A stretch of DNA of 64,000 bases, from the NCBI GenBank assembly GCA_035299025.1, contig DATGXK010000007.1, positions 1,501,940 through 1,565,939 of the forward strand, in the 5' to 3' direction. Of this stretch, positions 6,968 through 15,657 are shown piece after piece. Both the position numbers and the translations under genes were made by a program. The DNA is from Leadbetterella sp035299025. GTDB lineage: Bacteria > Bacteroidota > Bacteroidia > Cytophagales > Spirosomataceae. The notes beneath the pieces were generated by a model. That model made no database searches. It saw nothing but the letters and a program-made list of their open reading frames with translations, and was not told the DNA's origin. The first letter of the stretch is position 1, and every line of letters begins with the position of its first letter.

Positions 6968-9400
6968 ATGCCTAAATCTATACAAATTTGTGCTTTTCTT
7001 ATACTTTCATTTTTTGGAGTCCAAGCCCAGCAAATGGTCACAATTAGTGGTTTTCTAAAAGAAAAAAGTACCAAAGAACTGCTAATAGGCGTGAATGTCT
7101 ATATTCCAAACACCAATATTGGTGTTTCAACGAACACTTATGGCTATTATTCTTTGTCTGTTCCTGCAAAAGACACTCTCACTTTGGTGTATTCTATGGT
7201 AGGTTTTCAAAAGAAAACTTTGCGATTGCCTTTTACAAAAAATCAAAAACTTGACATAGAACTTGAAAATGAGAATTTTCTTGAAGAAGTAGTTATCAGC
7301 TCAAAAACAGAACAAAATAAACAAAGCAATTCGCCGAATATGTCTAAAATTGATTTGCCCGTAGATCAAATCAAAAATCTGCCGACATTGATGGGAGAAA
7401 AAGATGTTCTGAAAATCATTCAACTACTTCCCGGAGTTCAGAAAGCCTCTGAGGGTCAGTCTGGTATATATGTGAGAGGTGGCGGACCCGATCAAAACTT
7501 GATAATCCTGGACGACGCGGTTGTTTACAATGCCAGCCATTTATTTGGTTTTTTCTCAACTTTCAATGGTGATGCTCTCAAAAGTGTCGAACTAACCAAA
7601 GGTGGATTTCCCGCACGATATGGCGGAAGACTTTCATCAGTGATAGATTTGACTATGAAAGACGGCAACAAGGAAAAGTTTTCTGGCGAAGGTGGAATTG
7701 GTCTAATTTCTTCGAGACTCTTGTTAGAAGGTCCGTTGAAATTCAATAAAAACAAACCAGCCAAAGGGTCTTTTCTAGTTTCGGGAAGAAGAACTTATGT
7801 GGATTTTGTGATGCGTCCTTTCATAAAAGCACAAAATGAAGAGTCGGAAGGAAAGCAAACATCTGGCTATTATTTTTATGATTTAAACGTAAAACTCAAC
7901 TACGAAATCAATTCAAAAAACAAGATATTTTTGAGTTCTTATCTTGGAGACGACGTTTTTTATAACAAATATTCTTCCCCTACAGACAATTCTGACGCAG
8001 GCTTAAACTGGGGAAACATAACCACCACACTACGCTGGAATCATGTATTTAGACAAAAAACCTTTGGAAATGCTTCTTTGATTTACAGCAACTATGGCTT
8101 TAACATTTTCACAAAAGAAACAAGAGTTAACTCATTAGAGGCCAACAACTTCACACTAAAATATAACTCTGGGATTGAAGACTACAGTTTAAAATACGAC
8201 ATCGATTACTTTCAAAAACCCAACCTCAGTTTCAGATTTGGAGTGATGGCCACCCATCATACTTTTACACCGGAGGCTTTAATTTTACAAAATGCCTCCA
8301 GCGAGGTTAATTTAACAAATGACAAATCCTACAAAGTTTGGGAAAATGCCATTTACACCGAAAGCGTTTGGTCGCCTATACCGAAAATAAAAATAAATGC
8401 TGGTTTAAGGCTAAGTCAATATTTAATAACAAATGCTCCTCAGCACAGGCTTGAACCTCGGATTTCATTGGCTTATAAAGTCAAAAATGACTTGGCTATA
8501 AAGGCTTCTTACGCCACAATGAACCAATATTTGCATTTACTCACCAATACTGGTTTAGGTCTGCCCACAGATCTCTGGGTACCTGCCACCGAAAAAGTTG
8601 CTCCTCAAAGTTCGTCTCAAATTGCAGCCGGTGTAGTAAAAGATATTGACCAGACAAAGGGAATTTCGATAACCTTAGAGGGCTACTATAAAAAGATGAA
8701 CAACATCATCAGTTACAAAGAAGGAGCCAGTTTTCTTTCCATAAACGCCAATACCAATATAGAGGAAAATGGCTGGGAAAACAAAGTAACTTCAGGACAA
8801 GGAGAATCTTATGGTTTGGAGTTTTTGTTGCAGAAAAAAGTCGGGAAGTTCTCTGGTTGGATAGGTTATACTTGGTCAAAAACACTTTGGACCTTCCAAG
8901 AGCTCAACTTTGGAAAGTCATTTTATCCTAAATACGACCGCCGACACGATTTATCCTTGGTCGGTATTTACAAATTAAAACCCAAAATCACTCTTTCGGG
9001 CATTTGGGTTTATGGTACTGGCAATGCCCTCACTATTCCTATCGCCGAATACAGAGCCTACTCCAGCAACTTCGTGAGAGGCGACAATGCCGATAATCCG
9101 ATCGGATGGCGAAACTTTACTGTTCAAGAATATGGCGAAAGGAACAGTTTCAGAGCCGAACCCTATCACAGATTGGATTTAGGCATACAATTTCACAAAA
9201 AGAAAAAACGCTTTGAAAGAACTTGGGATGTAAGCATTTATAACGCTTACAACCGCAAAAATCCATTTTTCTATACGGCATCCAACGACCAAACATTTTT
9301 TGGAAGTTCGGCAAACACAAATACCAGCAATACGTTGACCCTAAAAAGGTATTCGTTGTTCCCGATTCTGCCATCCATTACTTACAATTTCAAATTCTAA
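6968..9400 (+). CDS. TonB-dependent outer-membrane receptor with carboxypeptidase-regulatory-like domain
   Basis: An 810-residue receptor. The signal peptide (MPKSIQICAFLILSFFGVQAQ) is followed by a CarboxypepD_reg-like beta-sandwich domain (about 23-105), a plug domain with LPTLMGEKDVLKIIQLLPGVQ and YVRGGGPDQNLIILDDAVVYN (about 130-230), and a long beta-barrel ending ITYNFKF, an aromatic C-terminus typical of outer-membrane barrels. It takes up an unknown ligand with TonB energy. The stop codon overlaps the start of a DUF4249 lipoprotein gene by 1 bp (TAATG), a pair that recurs in Bacteroidota. It is not a SusC in the strict sense because no SusD partner follows. Confidence 0.92.
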   Translation: MPKSIQICAFLILSFFGVQAQQMVTISGFLKEKSTKELLIGVNVYIPNTNIGVSTNTYGYYSLSVPAKDTLTLVYSMVGFQKKTLRLPFTKNQKLDIELENENFLEEVVISSKTEQNKQSNSPNMSKIDLPVDQIKNLPTLMGEKDVLKIIQLLPGVQKASEGQSGIYVRGGGPDQNLIILDDAVVYNASHLFGFFSTFNGDALKSVELTKGGFPARYGGRLSSVIDLTMKDGNKEKFSGEGGIGLISSRLLLEGPLKFNKNKPAKGSFLVSGRRTYVDFVMRPFIKAQNEESEGKQTSGYYFYDLNVKLNYEINSKNKIFLSSYLGDDVFYNKYSSPTDNSDAGLNWGNITTTLRWNHVFRQKTFGNASLIYSNYGFNIFTKETRVNSLEANNFTLKYNSGIEDYSLKYDIDYFQKPNLSFRFGVMATHHTFTPEALILQNASSEVNLTNDKSYKVWENAIYTESVWSPIPKIKINAGLRLSQYLITNAPQHRLEPRISLAYKVKNDLAIKASYATMNQYLHLLTNTGLGLPTDLWVPATEKVAPQSSSQIAAGVVKDIDQTKGISITLEGYYKKMNNIISYKEGASFLSINANTNIEENGWENKVTSGQGESYGLEFLLQKKVGKFSGWIGYTWSKTLWTFQELNFGKSFYPKYDRRHDLSLVGIYKLKPKITLSGIWVYGTGNALTIPIAEYRAYSSNFVRGDNADNPIGWRNFTVQEYGERNSFRAEPYHRLDLGIQFHKKKKRFERTWDVSIYNAYNRKNPFFYTASNDQTFFGSSANTNTSNTLTLKRYSLFPILPSITYNFKF

Positions 9401-10437
9401 TGGTTAAAAAATATAAAATACTAATATTCAGCCTATTGTCAACGATTCTATTTTCTTGCGAAACGGTAATAGACGATATACCACTAAGTAGGTTTCCTGA
9501 TTTAAAAGAAAAGCTAGTACTAACGAGTTTCCTTTGTCCCCAAGACACCATGATATATGTGAGTTTGGGCAAATCAGTTCCCCTTTTTGGTTCTGGGAAT
9601 CTCGACACCAACAAGGTTTTGATTTTTACGGGTGACTCCGCCAACTTTGTGAGGGTGAATAATTTTGTACCGAATGGCCTAGTCACTATCAGCGATGGCT
9701 CAATTGTGGCCGTTCTAAAATTCAATTCAAAGAATAAATTTTATGAAATTCCGAGAAGGACCTTCAGAATTGAAGCCGGTAAAACCTACGTGGTAAAAGC
9801 CCGAAGTGGGGACCTTGAAGTAGAAGCTACCACAAGTATCCCTGTCGAAAGAGTACGAATTAATAACCTACAAATCAGACCATTTACCCAAATTACCAGC
9901 TCATTTTTCGACCGAGACACCAACACCGGCTATCAACTTCAGTTCAATTGGCAAGATGTGGCAGGACAGCCCAACTACTATAAGATATTTGGCGAGATGG
10001 CTTATCGACAAATAGAACCAGTGGTAAAGTATACCAACAACAAGGAAGAAATCAGTTTCGTAGAAAAAACCAAATATTCTTATTTCCGTTGGCCAAATGA
10101 ACAAAACTCGGGGATCAGAAATTATTACACCGACCAAAACGCTGACGGCAATATATTCAAAGTTGATGCAGTGAATTTGTTTGAAAATATCAGTCGTTTC
10201 AACACTCAATCTGGTACTTACAAATCAGAAAAGATACCAGACTCAGACAAGGTAATTCGGGTGCAACTTGCCAACATCAGCAAAGAATTCTACGATTACC
10301 AAAAATCCTTAACGGAACACAACCGCACCGACGATAATCCTTTTGCCGAACCTGTACAGGTTTATACGAATGTTAAAAATGGATTTGGGTGTGTTGCGGG
10401 CTATAATAGAACCGAAGTAGTGGTAAGGACAAAATAA
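9400..10437 (+). CDS. DUF4249 lipoprotein, partner of the TonB receptor
   Basis: A 345-residue protein. Its N-terminus MVKKYKILIFSLLSTILFSC carries a lipobox with Cys20, followed by ETVIDDIPLSRFPDLKEKLVLTSFL, the typical opening of DUF4249 proteins. It should be exported and lipidated, probably at the outer membrane. The start ATG shares one base with the receptor stop, indicating translational coupling. The family function is unknown; its constant pairing with TonB receptors suggests a surface-exposed ligand-binding or gating partner. No sign of damage is seen. Confidence 0.88.
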   Translation: MVKKYKILIFSLLSTILFSCETVIDDIPLSRFPDLKEKLVLTSFLCPQDTMIYVSLGKSVPLFGSGNLDTNKVLIFTGDSANFVRVNNFVPNGLVTISDGSIVAVLKFNSKNKFYEIPRRTFRIEAGKTYVVKARSGDLEVEATTSIPVERVRINNLQIRPFTQITSSFFDRDTNTGYQLQFNWQDVAGQPNYYKIFGEMAYRQIEPVVKYTNNKEEISFVEKTKYSYFRWPNEQNSGIRNYYTDQNADGNIFKVDAVNLFENISRFNTQSGTYKSEKIPDSDKVIRVQLANISKEFYDYQKSLTEHNRTDDNPFAEPVQVYTNVKNGFGCVAGYNRTEVVVRTK

Positions 10438-10443
10438 ATTTAT

Positions 10444-10451
10444 TATTTTTG
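10444..10451 (+). promoter_or_regulatory. Candidate -7 element for the aminopeptidase gene
   Basis: TATTTTTG fits the Bacteroidota -7 consensus TAnnTTTG exactly and lies 16 bp before ATG 10468. No clear TTTG -33 box is found at the expected distance, so the assignment is tentative. Confidence 0.35.
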
Positions 10452-10467
10452 ACGAAAAAACCTTCAA

Positions 10468-11838
10468 ATGAAACTCTTCTCGGCAGAAACCTATAAAAAT
10501 CGAAGAAATAATCTAAAAAAAGTCATTGGCAAAGGCCAAATTTTGTTTCTTGGAAACAACGAGGCCCCAATGAACTATACCGACAACACCTTTAGATTTC
10601 GTCAGGATAGTTCTTTTCTCTATTATTTTGGAATAAATCTACCCGGGCTTTCGGCACTTATTGATATCGACAATGACCAAGAAATCATATTCGGTCACGA
10701 GTTTTCAATTGATGATATCATTTGGATTGGCCCTCATGAAAGTTTGGCCAGTTTAGCATCTAAAGTGGGGGTTGAGCAAACGATTTCTCCTTCCGAAATC
10801 AACAAATCTATTTTAAAAAATGCAGTTCATTTCTTACCACAATATAGATTTGACAATCAAATATTTCTATCAGAACTTCTTGATCAAAAAGTAAGTGAAT
10901 TAAAGCCTTCATTATCCTTAATTCAGGCGGTAATAGCTCAAAGGTCAATTAAAACAGCAGAAGAAATTATTCAAATGACTGAGGCTGTGAACATTACCCG
11001 TCAGATGCATATAACTGCCATAAAGTCTACCTCTGTAGGAAAAATGGAGTATGAGGTGGTTGGGAAAATATTAGAAACCATGCATGGCCATAATGCTGAG
11101 TTATCTTATCCTGTTATTTTTTCGGTCAACGGACAAACGCTGCACAATCATCATCATGGAAACAAAATGAATGCTGGCCAACTGGCCATCAACGACTCTG
11201 GATGTGAAACAGAAATGGGTTATGCTGGTGATATCACGAGAACAATTCCTGTTTCAGGTAAATTCACACAAAAACAAAAGGATATTTATGAAACTGTGCT
11301 AGAAATGGAGGTTTCGTCAATAGAAAGTTTAAGACCGGGATTAATGTACCGAGATGTTCATCTTTCAGCCAATAAAATCTTACTCACCAACCTAAAGTCT
11401 TTGGGACTCGTAAATGGTAATGTGGAAGACATGCTAACTGAAGGAGTTTGTGGACTATTTATGCCGCACGGACTTGGACATATGATTGGACTAGACGTAC
11501 ATGATTTGGAAGCCTTGGGTGAAAATTATGTGGGATACAGAGCAGGATTGGAGCGAAGCACGCAATTAGGCTTAAAATCACTGCGAATGGCAAAGGAATT
11601 AGAAGCAGGCCATGTTATTACGGTAGAGCCTGGATGCTATTTCATTCCTGAACTGATCAGCAAATACAAATCAGAAGGAAAATTCAAAGAATTTGTAAAC
11701 TACTCAAAACTCGAAGAGTATCTTGACTTTGGAGGGGTAAGAATTGAAGATAATGTGTTGATTACCGAAAGCGGATATAAAATATTGGGGGATGCAATTC
11801 CAAAAACGGTAGAAGACGTTGAAGAAATAATGAGATAA
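10468..11838 (+). CDS. pepP: Xaa-Pro aminopeptidase (aminopeptidase P, M24B family)
   Basis: A 456-residue cytoplasmic metallopeptidase that removes N-terminal residues preceding proline. The N-terminal creatinase-like domain spans about 1-165 and the pita-bread catalytic domain about 170-440. All five metal ligands are visible: D243 and D255 in NDSGCETEMGYAGDITRT, H338 in HGLGHMIGLDVHD, E387 in ITVEPGCYF and E427 in GGVRIEDNVLIT. Residues 228-230 (HHH) near the substrate pocket are also family-like. A -7 element TATTTTTG lies 16 bp upstream and a perfect hairpin follows. It stands alone as a transcription unit, convergent with the next gene. Confidence 0.93.
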   Translation: MKLFSAETYKNRRNNLKKVIGKGQILFLGNNEAPMNYTDNTFRFRQDSSFLYYFGINLPGLSALIDIDNDQEIIFGHEFSIDDIIWIGPHESLASLASKVGVEQTISPSEINKSILKNAVHFLPQYRFDNQIFLSELLDQKVSELKPSLSLIQAVIAQRSIKTAEEIIQMTEAVNITRQMHITAIKSTSVGKMEYEVVGKILETMHGHNAELSYPVIFSVNGQTLHNHHHGNKMNAGQLAINDSGCETEMGYAGDITRTIPVSGKFTQKQKDIYETVLEMEVSSIESLRPGLMYRDVHLSANKILLTNLKSLGLVNGNVEDMLTEGVCGLFMPHGLGHMIGLDVHDLEALGENYVGYRAGLERSTQLGLKSLRMAKELEAGHVITVEPGCYFIPELISKYKSEGKFKEFVNYSKLEEYLDFGGVRIEDNVLITESGYKILGDAIPKTVEDVEEIMR

Positions 11839-11859
11839 TTACGTATTTAAAACAGGAAG

Positions 11860-11881
11860 TGGTCAGACTAGCGTCTGACCA
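11860..11881. terminator. Hairpin between convergent genes, probable terminator
   Basis: GGTCAGAC and GTCTGACC form a perfect 8-bp stem (9 with the flanking T-A) around TAGC. It lies 21 bp after the aminopeptidase stop and 33 bp beyond the aldo/keto reductase stop. T-tracts are weak on both sides. Confidence 0.55.
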
Positions 11882-11913
11882 AAACTAAATTGAAAACTCA
11901 TTTTCCCTTAAAA

Positions 11914-12786
11914 TCAAGGCACCGGAGTTCCAGCACTTTCAGACCAAAGTGCGAACCAGTCTTGCAATTCCATTTCAATCTGGCAAGCTTTGGTTAAATT
12001 GGCAATTCTAGCAGGATCTGCTGTGCCACAAACAGGTAAAATACCAGCTGGATGTTTCAGAATCCATGCCAAAAGTATGATATCAACGGAAACTTCGTAT
12101 TTCTCAGCTAGTGATTCTGCCATCTTTTTCACACGCAAAGACGGCTCATTATCTTTTTTAAAAACACTTCCCAAAGGGGACCAAGACATAGGTTGAATGC
12201 CACGGGTTTGCATATGATTTAAACTTCCATCTAACATGGCCTCGAAATGAGTAATCGAAAACTCAATTTGATTATAAGCAATTTTGGTTTTTGTCTCTAT
12301 TAAATCAGACTGAAATGGTGTAAAATTGGAAACTCCGAAATCAATAATTTTACCTTCTTGTTTCAGTTTTTCAATCGCTTTGGCTATCTCATCAGCATCC
12401 ATTAATGGACTAGGTCTGTGCAACAAAAGCAGGTCGAGATAATCAGTTTGTAGATTTTTCAGAGATTGCTCTACCGACCAAATAATGTAGGAAGACGAAT
12501 ATTCATAATGCTTAACTGTATTTTTTCTAATTTCAGACAGCATTTGAATGCCGCACTTTGAAATCAACTGAATTTTATCCCTATCAATTTTGCTTTCAGC
12601 AAATGCCTTTCCAAAACCAGCCTCAGTGGTGTAGTCACCGTAAATATCTGCATGGTCAAAAGTTGTGATGTCATTTTCCAAACAAGAATGCATCAATTCA
12701 ATCATTTGCTTGGTATCACAATTTTTTCCCCAAACACCCCAGGTCATGGTGCCTGCTATAATTTTAGAAAATGGTTTTGTTTGCAT
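11914..12786 (-). CDS. Aldo/keto reductase, YdhF-like
   Basis: A 290-residue NADP-dependent oxidoreductase of the aldo/keto reductase superfamily, with the single (beta/alpha)8 barrel length expected. The catalytic tetrad can be placed at D44, Y49 (DHADIYGDY), K77 (ISKCGIQ) and H123 (LLLLHRPSP). MSWSPLGSVFK near 205 and GTADPARIANLTKA near 260 match the cofactor-binding loops of the YdhF subgroup. Substrate is unknown. It is a lone gene downstream of nuoB on the same strand with a 185-bp gap, and is convergent with the aminopeptidase gene. Confidence 0.9.
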   Translation of the reverse strand: MQTKPFSKIIAGTMTWGVWGKNCDTKQMIELMHSCLENDITTFDHADIYGDYTTEAGFGKAFAESKIDRDKIQLISKCGIQMLSEIRKNTVKHYEYSSSYIIWSVEQSLKNLQTDYLDLLLLHRPSPLMDADEIAKAIEKLKQEGKIIDFGVSNFTPFQSDLIETKTKIAYNQIEFSITHFEAMLDGSLNHMQTRGIQPMSWSPLGSVFKKDNEPSLRVKKMAESLAEKYEVSVDIILLAWILKHPAGILPVCGTADPARIANLTKACQIEMELQDWFALWSESAGTPVP

Positions 12787-12971
12787 TTGGCTTTTAATAT
12801 ATTGACAATTAGAACTTTACTTTTATTGCTGAAAATATGGTAAGAATAGAAGAGTATTGAATATTTGAAAACTCCCTTTCTTCTTATTTTCTTTGATTTT
12901 TTAAGGTTTGGTCTATGGAAATACCTGAGTGAAAATAAACTTCTTTTCAGTTCCGGTATCGTCTGACCGCT

Positions 12972-13487
12972 CTATGAATTCGAACTTGTATCCGAAAACT
13001 TCTGACCTTTGATTTTTTCTTGCAGCTTTATCAATCCGCCCAAAAGAGCTTCTGGCCTTGGTGGGCAGCCAGGAACGTATACATCCACTGGAATTATTCT
13101 GTCGACACCCTTGACCACATGATAACCATGTTCCCAATATGGACCACCACAATTGGAGCAACTACCCATTGAAATCACATATTTAGGGTCGGGCATTTGT
13201 TCGTAAAGACGTTTGATTCTGTCTGCCATCTTGAAAGTAACGGTGCCAGAGATGATAATCAAATCAGACTGTCTCGGAGAGTTTCTTGGAAAAATACCGA
13301 AGCGTTCTAGGTCATAATTTGAAGCGTAGGTGGCCATCATTTCAATAGCACAGCAGGCCAAACCAAAGCCCAAGGGCCAAAGGGAATTAGCTCTTGCCCA
13401 ATTGGTTAACTCATCTACCGAGGTTAAAATAACTTCTCCCTCACCTGATTTTAATCTATCTGCAGCCTCCAATGAATCAAAATTCAT
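12972..13487 (-). CDS. nuoB: NADH-quinone oxidoreductase subunit B
   Basis: A 171-residue NuoB, the complex I subunit that carries the terminal iron-sulfur cluster N2 next to the quinone site. Cluster ligands are C45 and C46 (GLACCAIEMM), C110 (ISMGSCSNCGG) and C141 (VPGCPPRPEAL). The gene overlaps nuoA by 4 bp (ATGA). nuoC, which usually follows, is absent: the downstream gene is an aldo/keto reductase after 185 bp. The rest of complex I must be encoded elsewhere. Confidence 0.96.
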   Translation of the reverse strand: MNFDSLEAADRLKSGEGEVILTSVDELTNWARANSLWPLGFGLACCAIEMMATYASNYDLERFGIFPRNSPRQSDLIIISGTVTFKMADRIKRLYEQMPDPKYVISMGSCSNCGGPYWEHGYHVVKGVDRIIPVDVYVPGCPPRPEALLGGLIKLQEKIKGQKFSDTSSNS

Positions 13488-13948
13488 GAGTATTTCTCGT
13501 TAATATTTTTATAAAGATTTCCGGGTACTGGCGATTTGAATTCATTATCTTTTTGAGAAGGTTTTATCCAGTCGAGGTGTCCTTTTTTCCAAGCGTACAA
13601 TAAGCCTAGAGCCAATATGAACACGAAAATAAACATCTCTACACCTGCATATATAGCCCAAACGCCGTTGGTTTCTGCAAAGAGTTGACGATCACCAAAA
13701 ACAGTAGCCCAAGGAAAAAGTAGCACCAATTCAACATCGAAAAGAATGAAAATCAAGGCCACAATATAAAACCTGAGGTTGAAAGAAACATGGGCTGTGC
13801 CTTCAGTTTCTTCCCCAGATTCGTATACAGCATTTTTCTCAGGATTCGGCCTAGAAGGTCTAAGGAGTCTGGCGATTCCTAAAACCAAAAGCACCAACAA
13901 AATACCTGAAACAAAAAATAAGAGTACAAATCCGAATTGACTAACCAT
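13484..13948 (-). CDS. nuoA: NADH-quinone oxidoreductase subunit A
   Basis: A 154-residue NuoA with three membrane helices (about 5-28, 60-85 and 100-122). The family motif is visible as NAVYESGEETEGTAHVSFNLRFYIVALIFILFDVELVLLFPWA, where the conserved Cys of the E-C-G loop is replaced by Ser-Gly (ESGEE). The C-terminal tail (KGHLDWIKPSQKDNEFKSP) is somewhat longer than usual. It is the first gene of an isolated nuoA-nuoB pair, overlapping nuoB by 4 bp. Confidence 0.95.
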   Translation of the reverse strand: MVSQFGFVLLFFVSGILLVLLVLGIARLLRPSRPNPEKNAVYESGEETEGTAHVSFNLRFYIVALIFILFDVELVLLFPWATVFGDRQLFAETNGVWAIYAGVEMFIFVFILALGLLYAWKKGHLDWIKPSQKDNEFKSPVPGNLYKNINEKYS

Positions 13949-14006
13949 TTTTATTTAACCAAATTAAGCTTGTCATTGTCTAACACTTCAAAAGACTTAT
14001 TAGTTT

Positions 14007-15485
14007 TTACACCTTCAATTTGCTAAACCAATTGCCGTAAGCATTCGCGTATTCTTCTTTTTGGGCAACATTTGGCTCAATTACCTTCAGTAGAGTAAGC
14101 CCAGCCATGGCTTCGGCAATGTTGGCAAAAACACCTGCTCCTACTCCACTTCCCAATGCCGCTCCTTTTGCTCCGTGGGTATCATACATTTCCACAGGCA
14201 CTTGTGTTACATTCACCATAGTTTCTGTAAAGACCTCACTCAAAAACATATTGGCATGTCCGGCTCTAATTACACTTGGCACAACACCCAAGTCTTTCAT
14301 CAAATCAAAGCCATATTTCATAGAGAAAACAATACCCTCCTGACCCGCTCTAAACAAATGGGCTTGCGAGTGAATATTAAAATCTAGTCCCAACACTTCG
14401 CCACCATAGAGTTGATTTTGAAGCATACGCTCTGAACCATTTCCAAAAGGCATCATCACCAACCCATCCGAACCAATTGCAATTTTAGAAGCTTTATTGT
14501 TCATTTCTTGGTAGCCGATCCCGCCTCCAATATTATCTTTCAACCAGCGATTCAGAATACCCGTACCGTTGATGCACAACAGTATACCTATTCTGTTTTG
14601 AGCATCCATTCCATGGTTCACGTGAGCAAACGAATTTATCCTTGATTTTGGATCAAAGGCTACTTGGTCACTTACAGCATATACCACGCCCGAAGTTCCA
14701 GCCGTTGCGGCTATTTCCCCTGGATTGACCACATTCAATGAAAGTGCATTGTTAGGTTGGTCACCAGCTTTATAAGCAATCGGAATTCCAGCCTTTATTC
14801 CTAAACTTTGAGCTATCTCCGAGGAAACTTCTCCATGGTTTGAAAAAACAGGTTTGATTGTCGGAATTATCGAGGACGTAAATCCAAAGGCTTTCAAAAC
14901 ATCTTCCGAAACTTTGTTTTCTTGAAAATCCCAGAAAATACCCTCGGATAGACCCGAATTTGTGGCAGTGATTTCTCTCGTCATTTTCATGGCTATAAAA
15001 TCGCCAGGAAGCATGATTTTATCACATTTTTCGTAAACAGCTGGTTCATTTTCCTTTACCCAAGCCAATTTAGCGGCTGTAAAATTACCAGGTGAGTTTA
15101 ACAAATGACTTAGTGCTTTTGCTTGACCTATGGCCTTGAAGGCACCATCTCCTTGACCCACCGCACGGCTATCACACCATATTATCGACGGACGCAAAAC
15201 CTTTTGGTTTTTGTCCACCATCACCAAACCGTGCATTTGGTAGGAAATACCGATAGAAACTATCTGTTGGGCATCAAACAAGCCAGAGGCAACCACTCTT
15301 TTAATGGCTTCTTGGGTATTTTCCCACCACATTTCGGGGTCTTGTTCAGCCCAACCTTTTTGTGGTGACGATATTTCAGCCTCCACGTCAGGATACTGTG
15401 CAGATGCGATTTCCTTTTTTGAATTGGCGTCTACAATTGACGCTTTTATTGAAGATGTACCTAAGTCTATTCCGAGTAAAAACAT
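14007..15485 (-). CDS. xylB: Xylulokinase (FGGY carbohydrate kinase)
   Basis: A 492-residue FGGY-family kinase that phosphorylates D-xylulose to xylulose 5-phosphate for the pentose phosphate pathway. The phosphate-binding loop is MFLLGIDLGTSSIKASIVD at the N-terminus. QMHGLVMVDKNQKVLRPSIIWCDSRA (about 80-110) and AYKAGDQPNNALSLNVV, with the catalytic Asp, match XylB more closely than glycerol or gluconate kinases. No xylose isomerase or transporter is adjacent, so substrate assignment rests on sequence alone. It follows the nuoA promoter region on the same strand, 58 bp away. Confidence 0.88.
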   Translation of the reverse strand: MFLLGIDLGTSSIKASIVDANSKKEIASAQYPDVEAEISSPQKGWAEQDPEMWWENTQEAIKRVVASGLFDAQQIVSIGISYQMHGLVMVDKNQKVLRPSIIWCDSRAVGQGDGAFKAIGQAKALSHLLNSPGNFTAAKLAWVKENEPAVYEKCDKIMLPGDFIAMKMTREITATNSGLSEGIFWDFQENKVSEDVLKAFGFTSSIIPTIKPVFSNHGEVSSEIAQSLGIKAGIPIAYKAGDQPNNALSLNVVNPGEIAATAGTSGVVYAVSDQVAFDPKSRINSFAHVNHGMDAQNRIGILLCINGTGILNRWLKDNIGGGIGYQEMNNKASKIAIGSDGLVMMPFGNGSERMLQNQLYGGEVLGLDFNIHSQAHLFRAGQEGIVFSMKYGFDLMKDLGVVPSVIRAGHANMFLSEVFTETMVNVTQVPVEMYDTHGAKGAALGSGVGAGVFANIAEAMAGLTLLKVIEPNVAQKEEYANAYGNWFSKLKV

Positions 15486-15600
15486 TTTATTGATTGATTC
15501 GATCGGGCGGCGTTCCGCTTACGATTTTAGATTGAACAATTATTAGATTTACGATTTACTTTTTTTTTATCTAAACTTTTCCCATTCCCTTATCGAGATG

Positions 15601-15653
15601 TGACTAAGCGGAGCCGAAGTGAGCCGCGGTCGCTGAGCGGAGTCGAAGCGAAG
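15601..15653. repeat. GC-rich intergenic direct repeat, two imperfect copies
   Basis: Two related 23-bp units, TGACTAAGCGGAGCCGAAG.. at 15601 and CGCTGAGCGGAGTCGAAG.. at 15631, 30 bp apart. They stand out as GC-rich against an AT-rich spacer, directly behind the amidohydrolase stop. The GCTGAGCGGAGTCGAAG core resembles an interspersed repeat I recall from other Bacteroidota genomes. Confidence 0.6.
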
Positions 15654-15657
15654 GGAC

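Noticed and set aside
12913..13161. Minus-strand 82-codon ORF over the end of nuoB
   Set aside because: Other-frame overlap of nuoB; the NuoB frame carries all cluster ligands.
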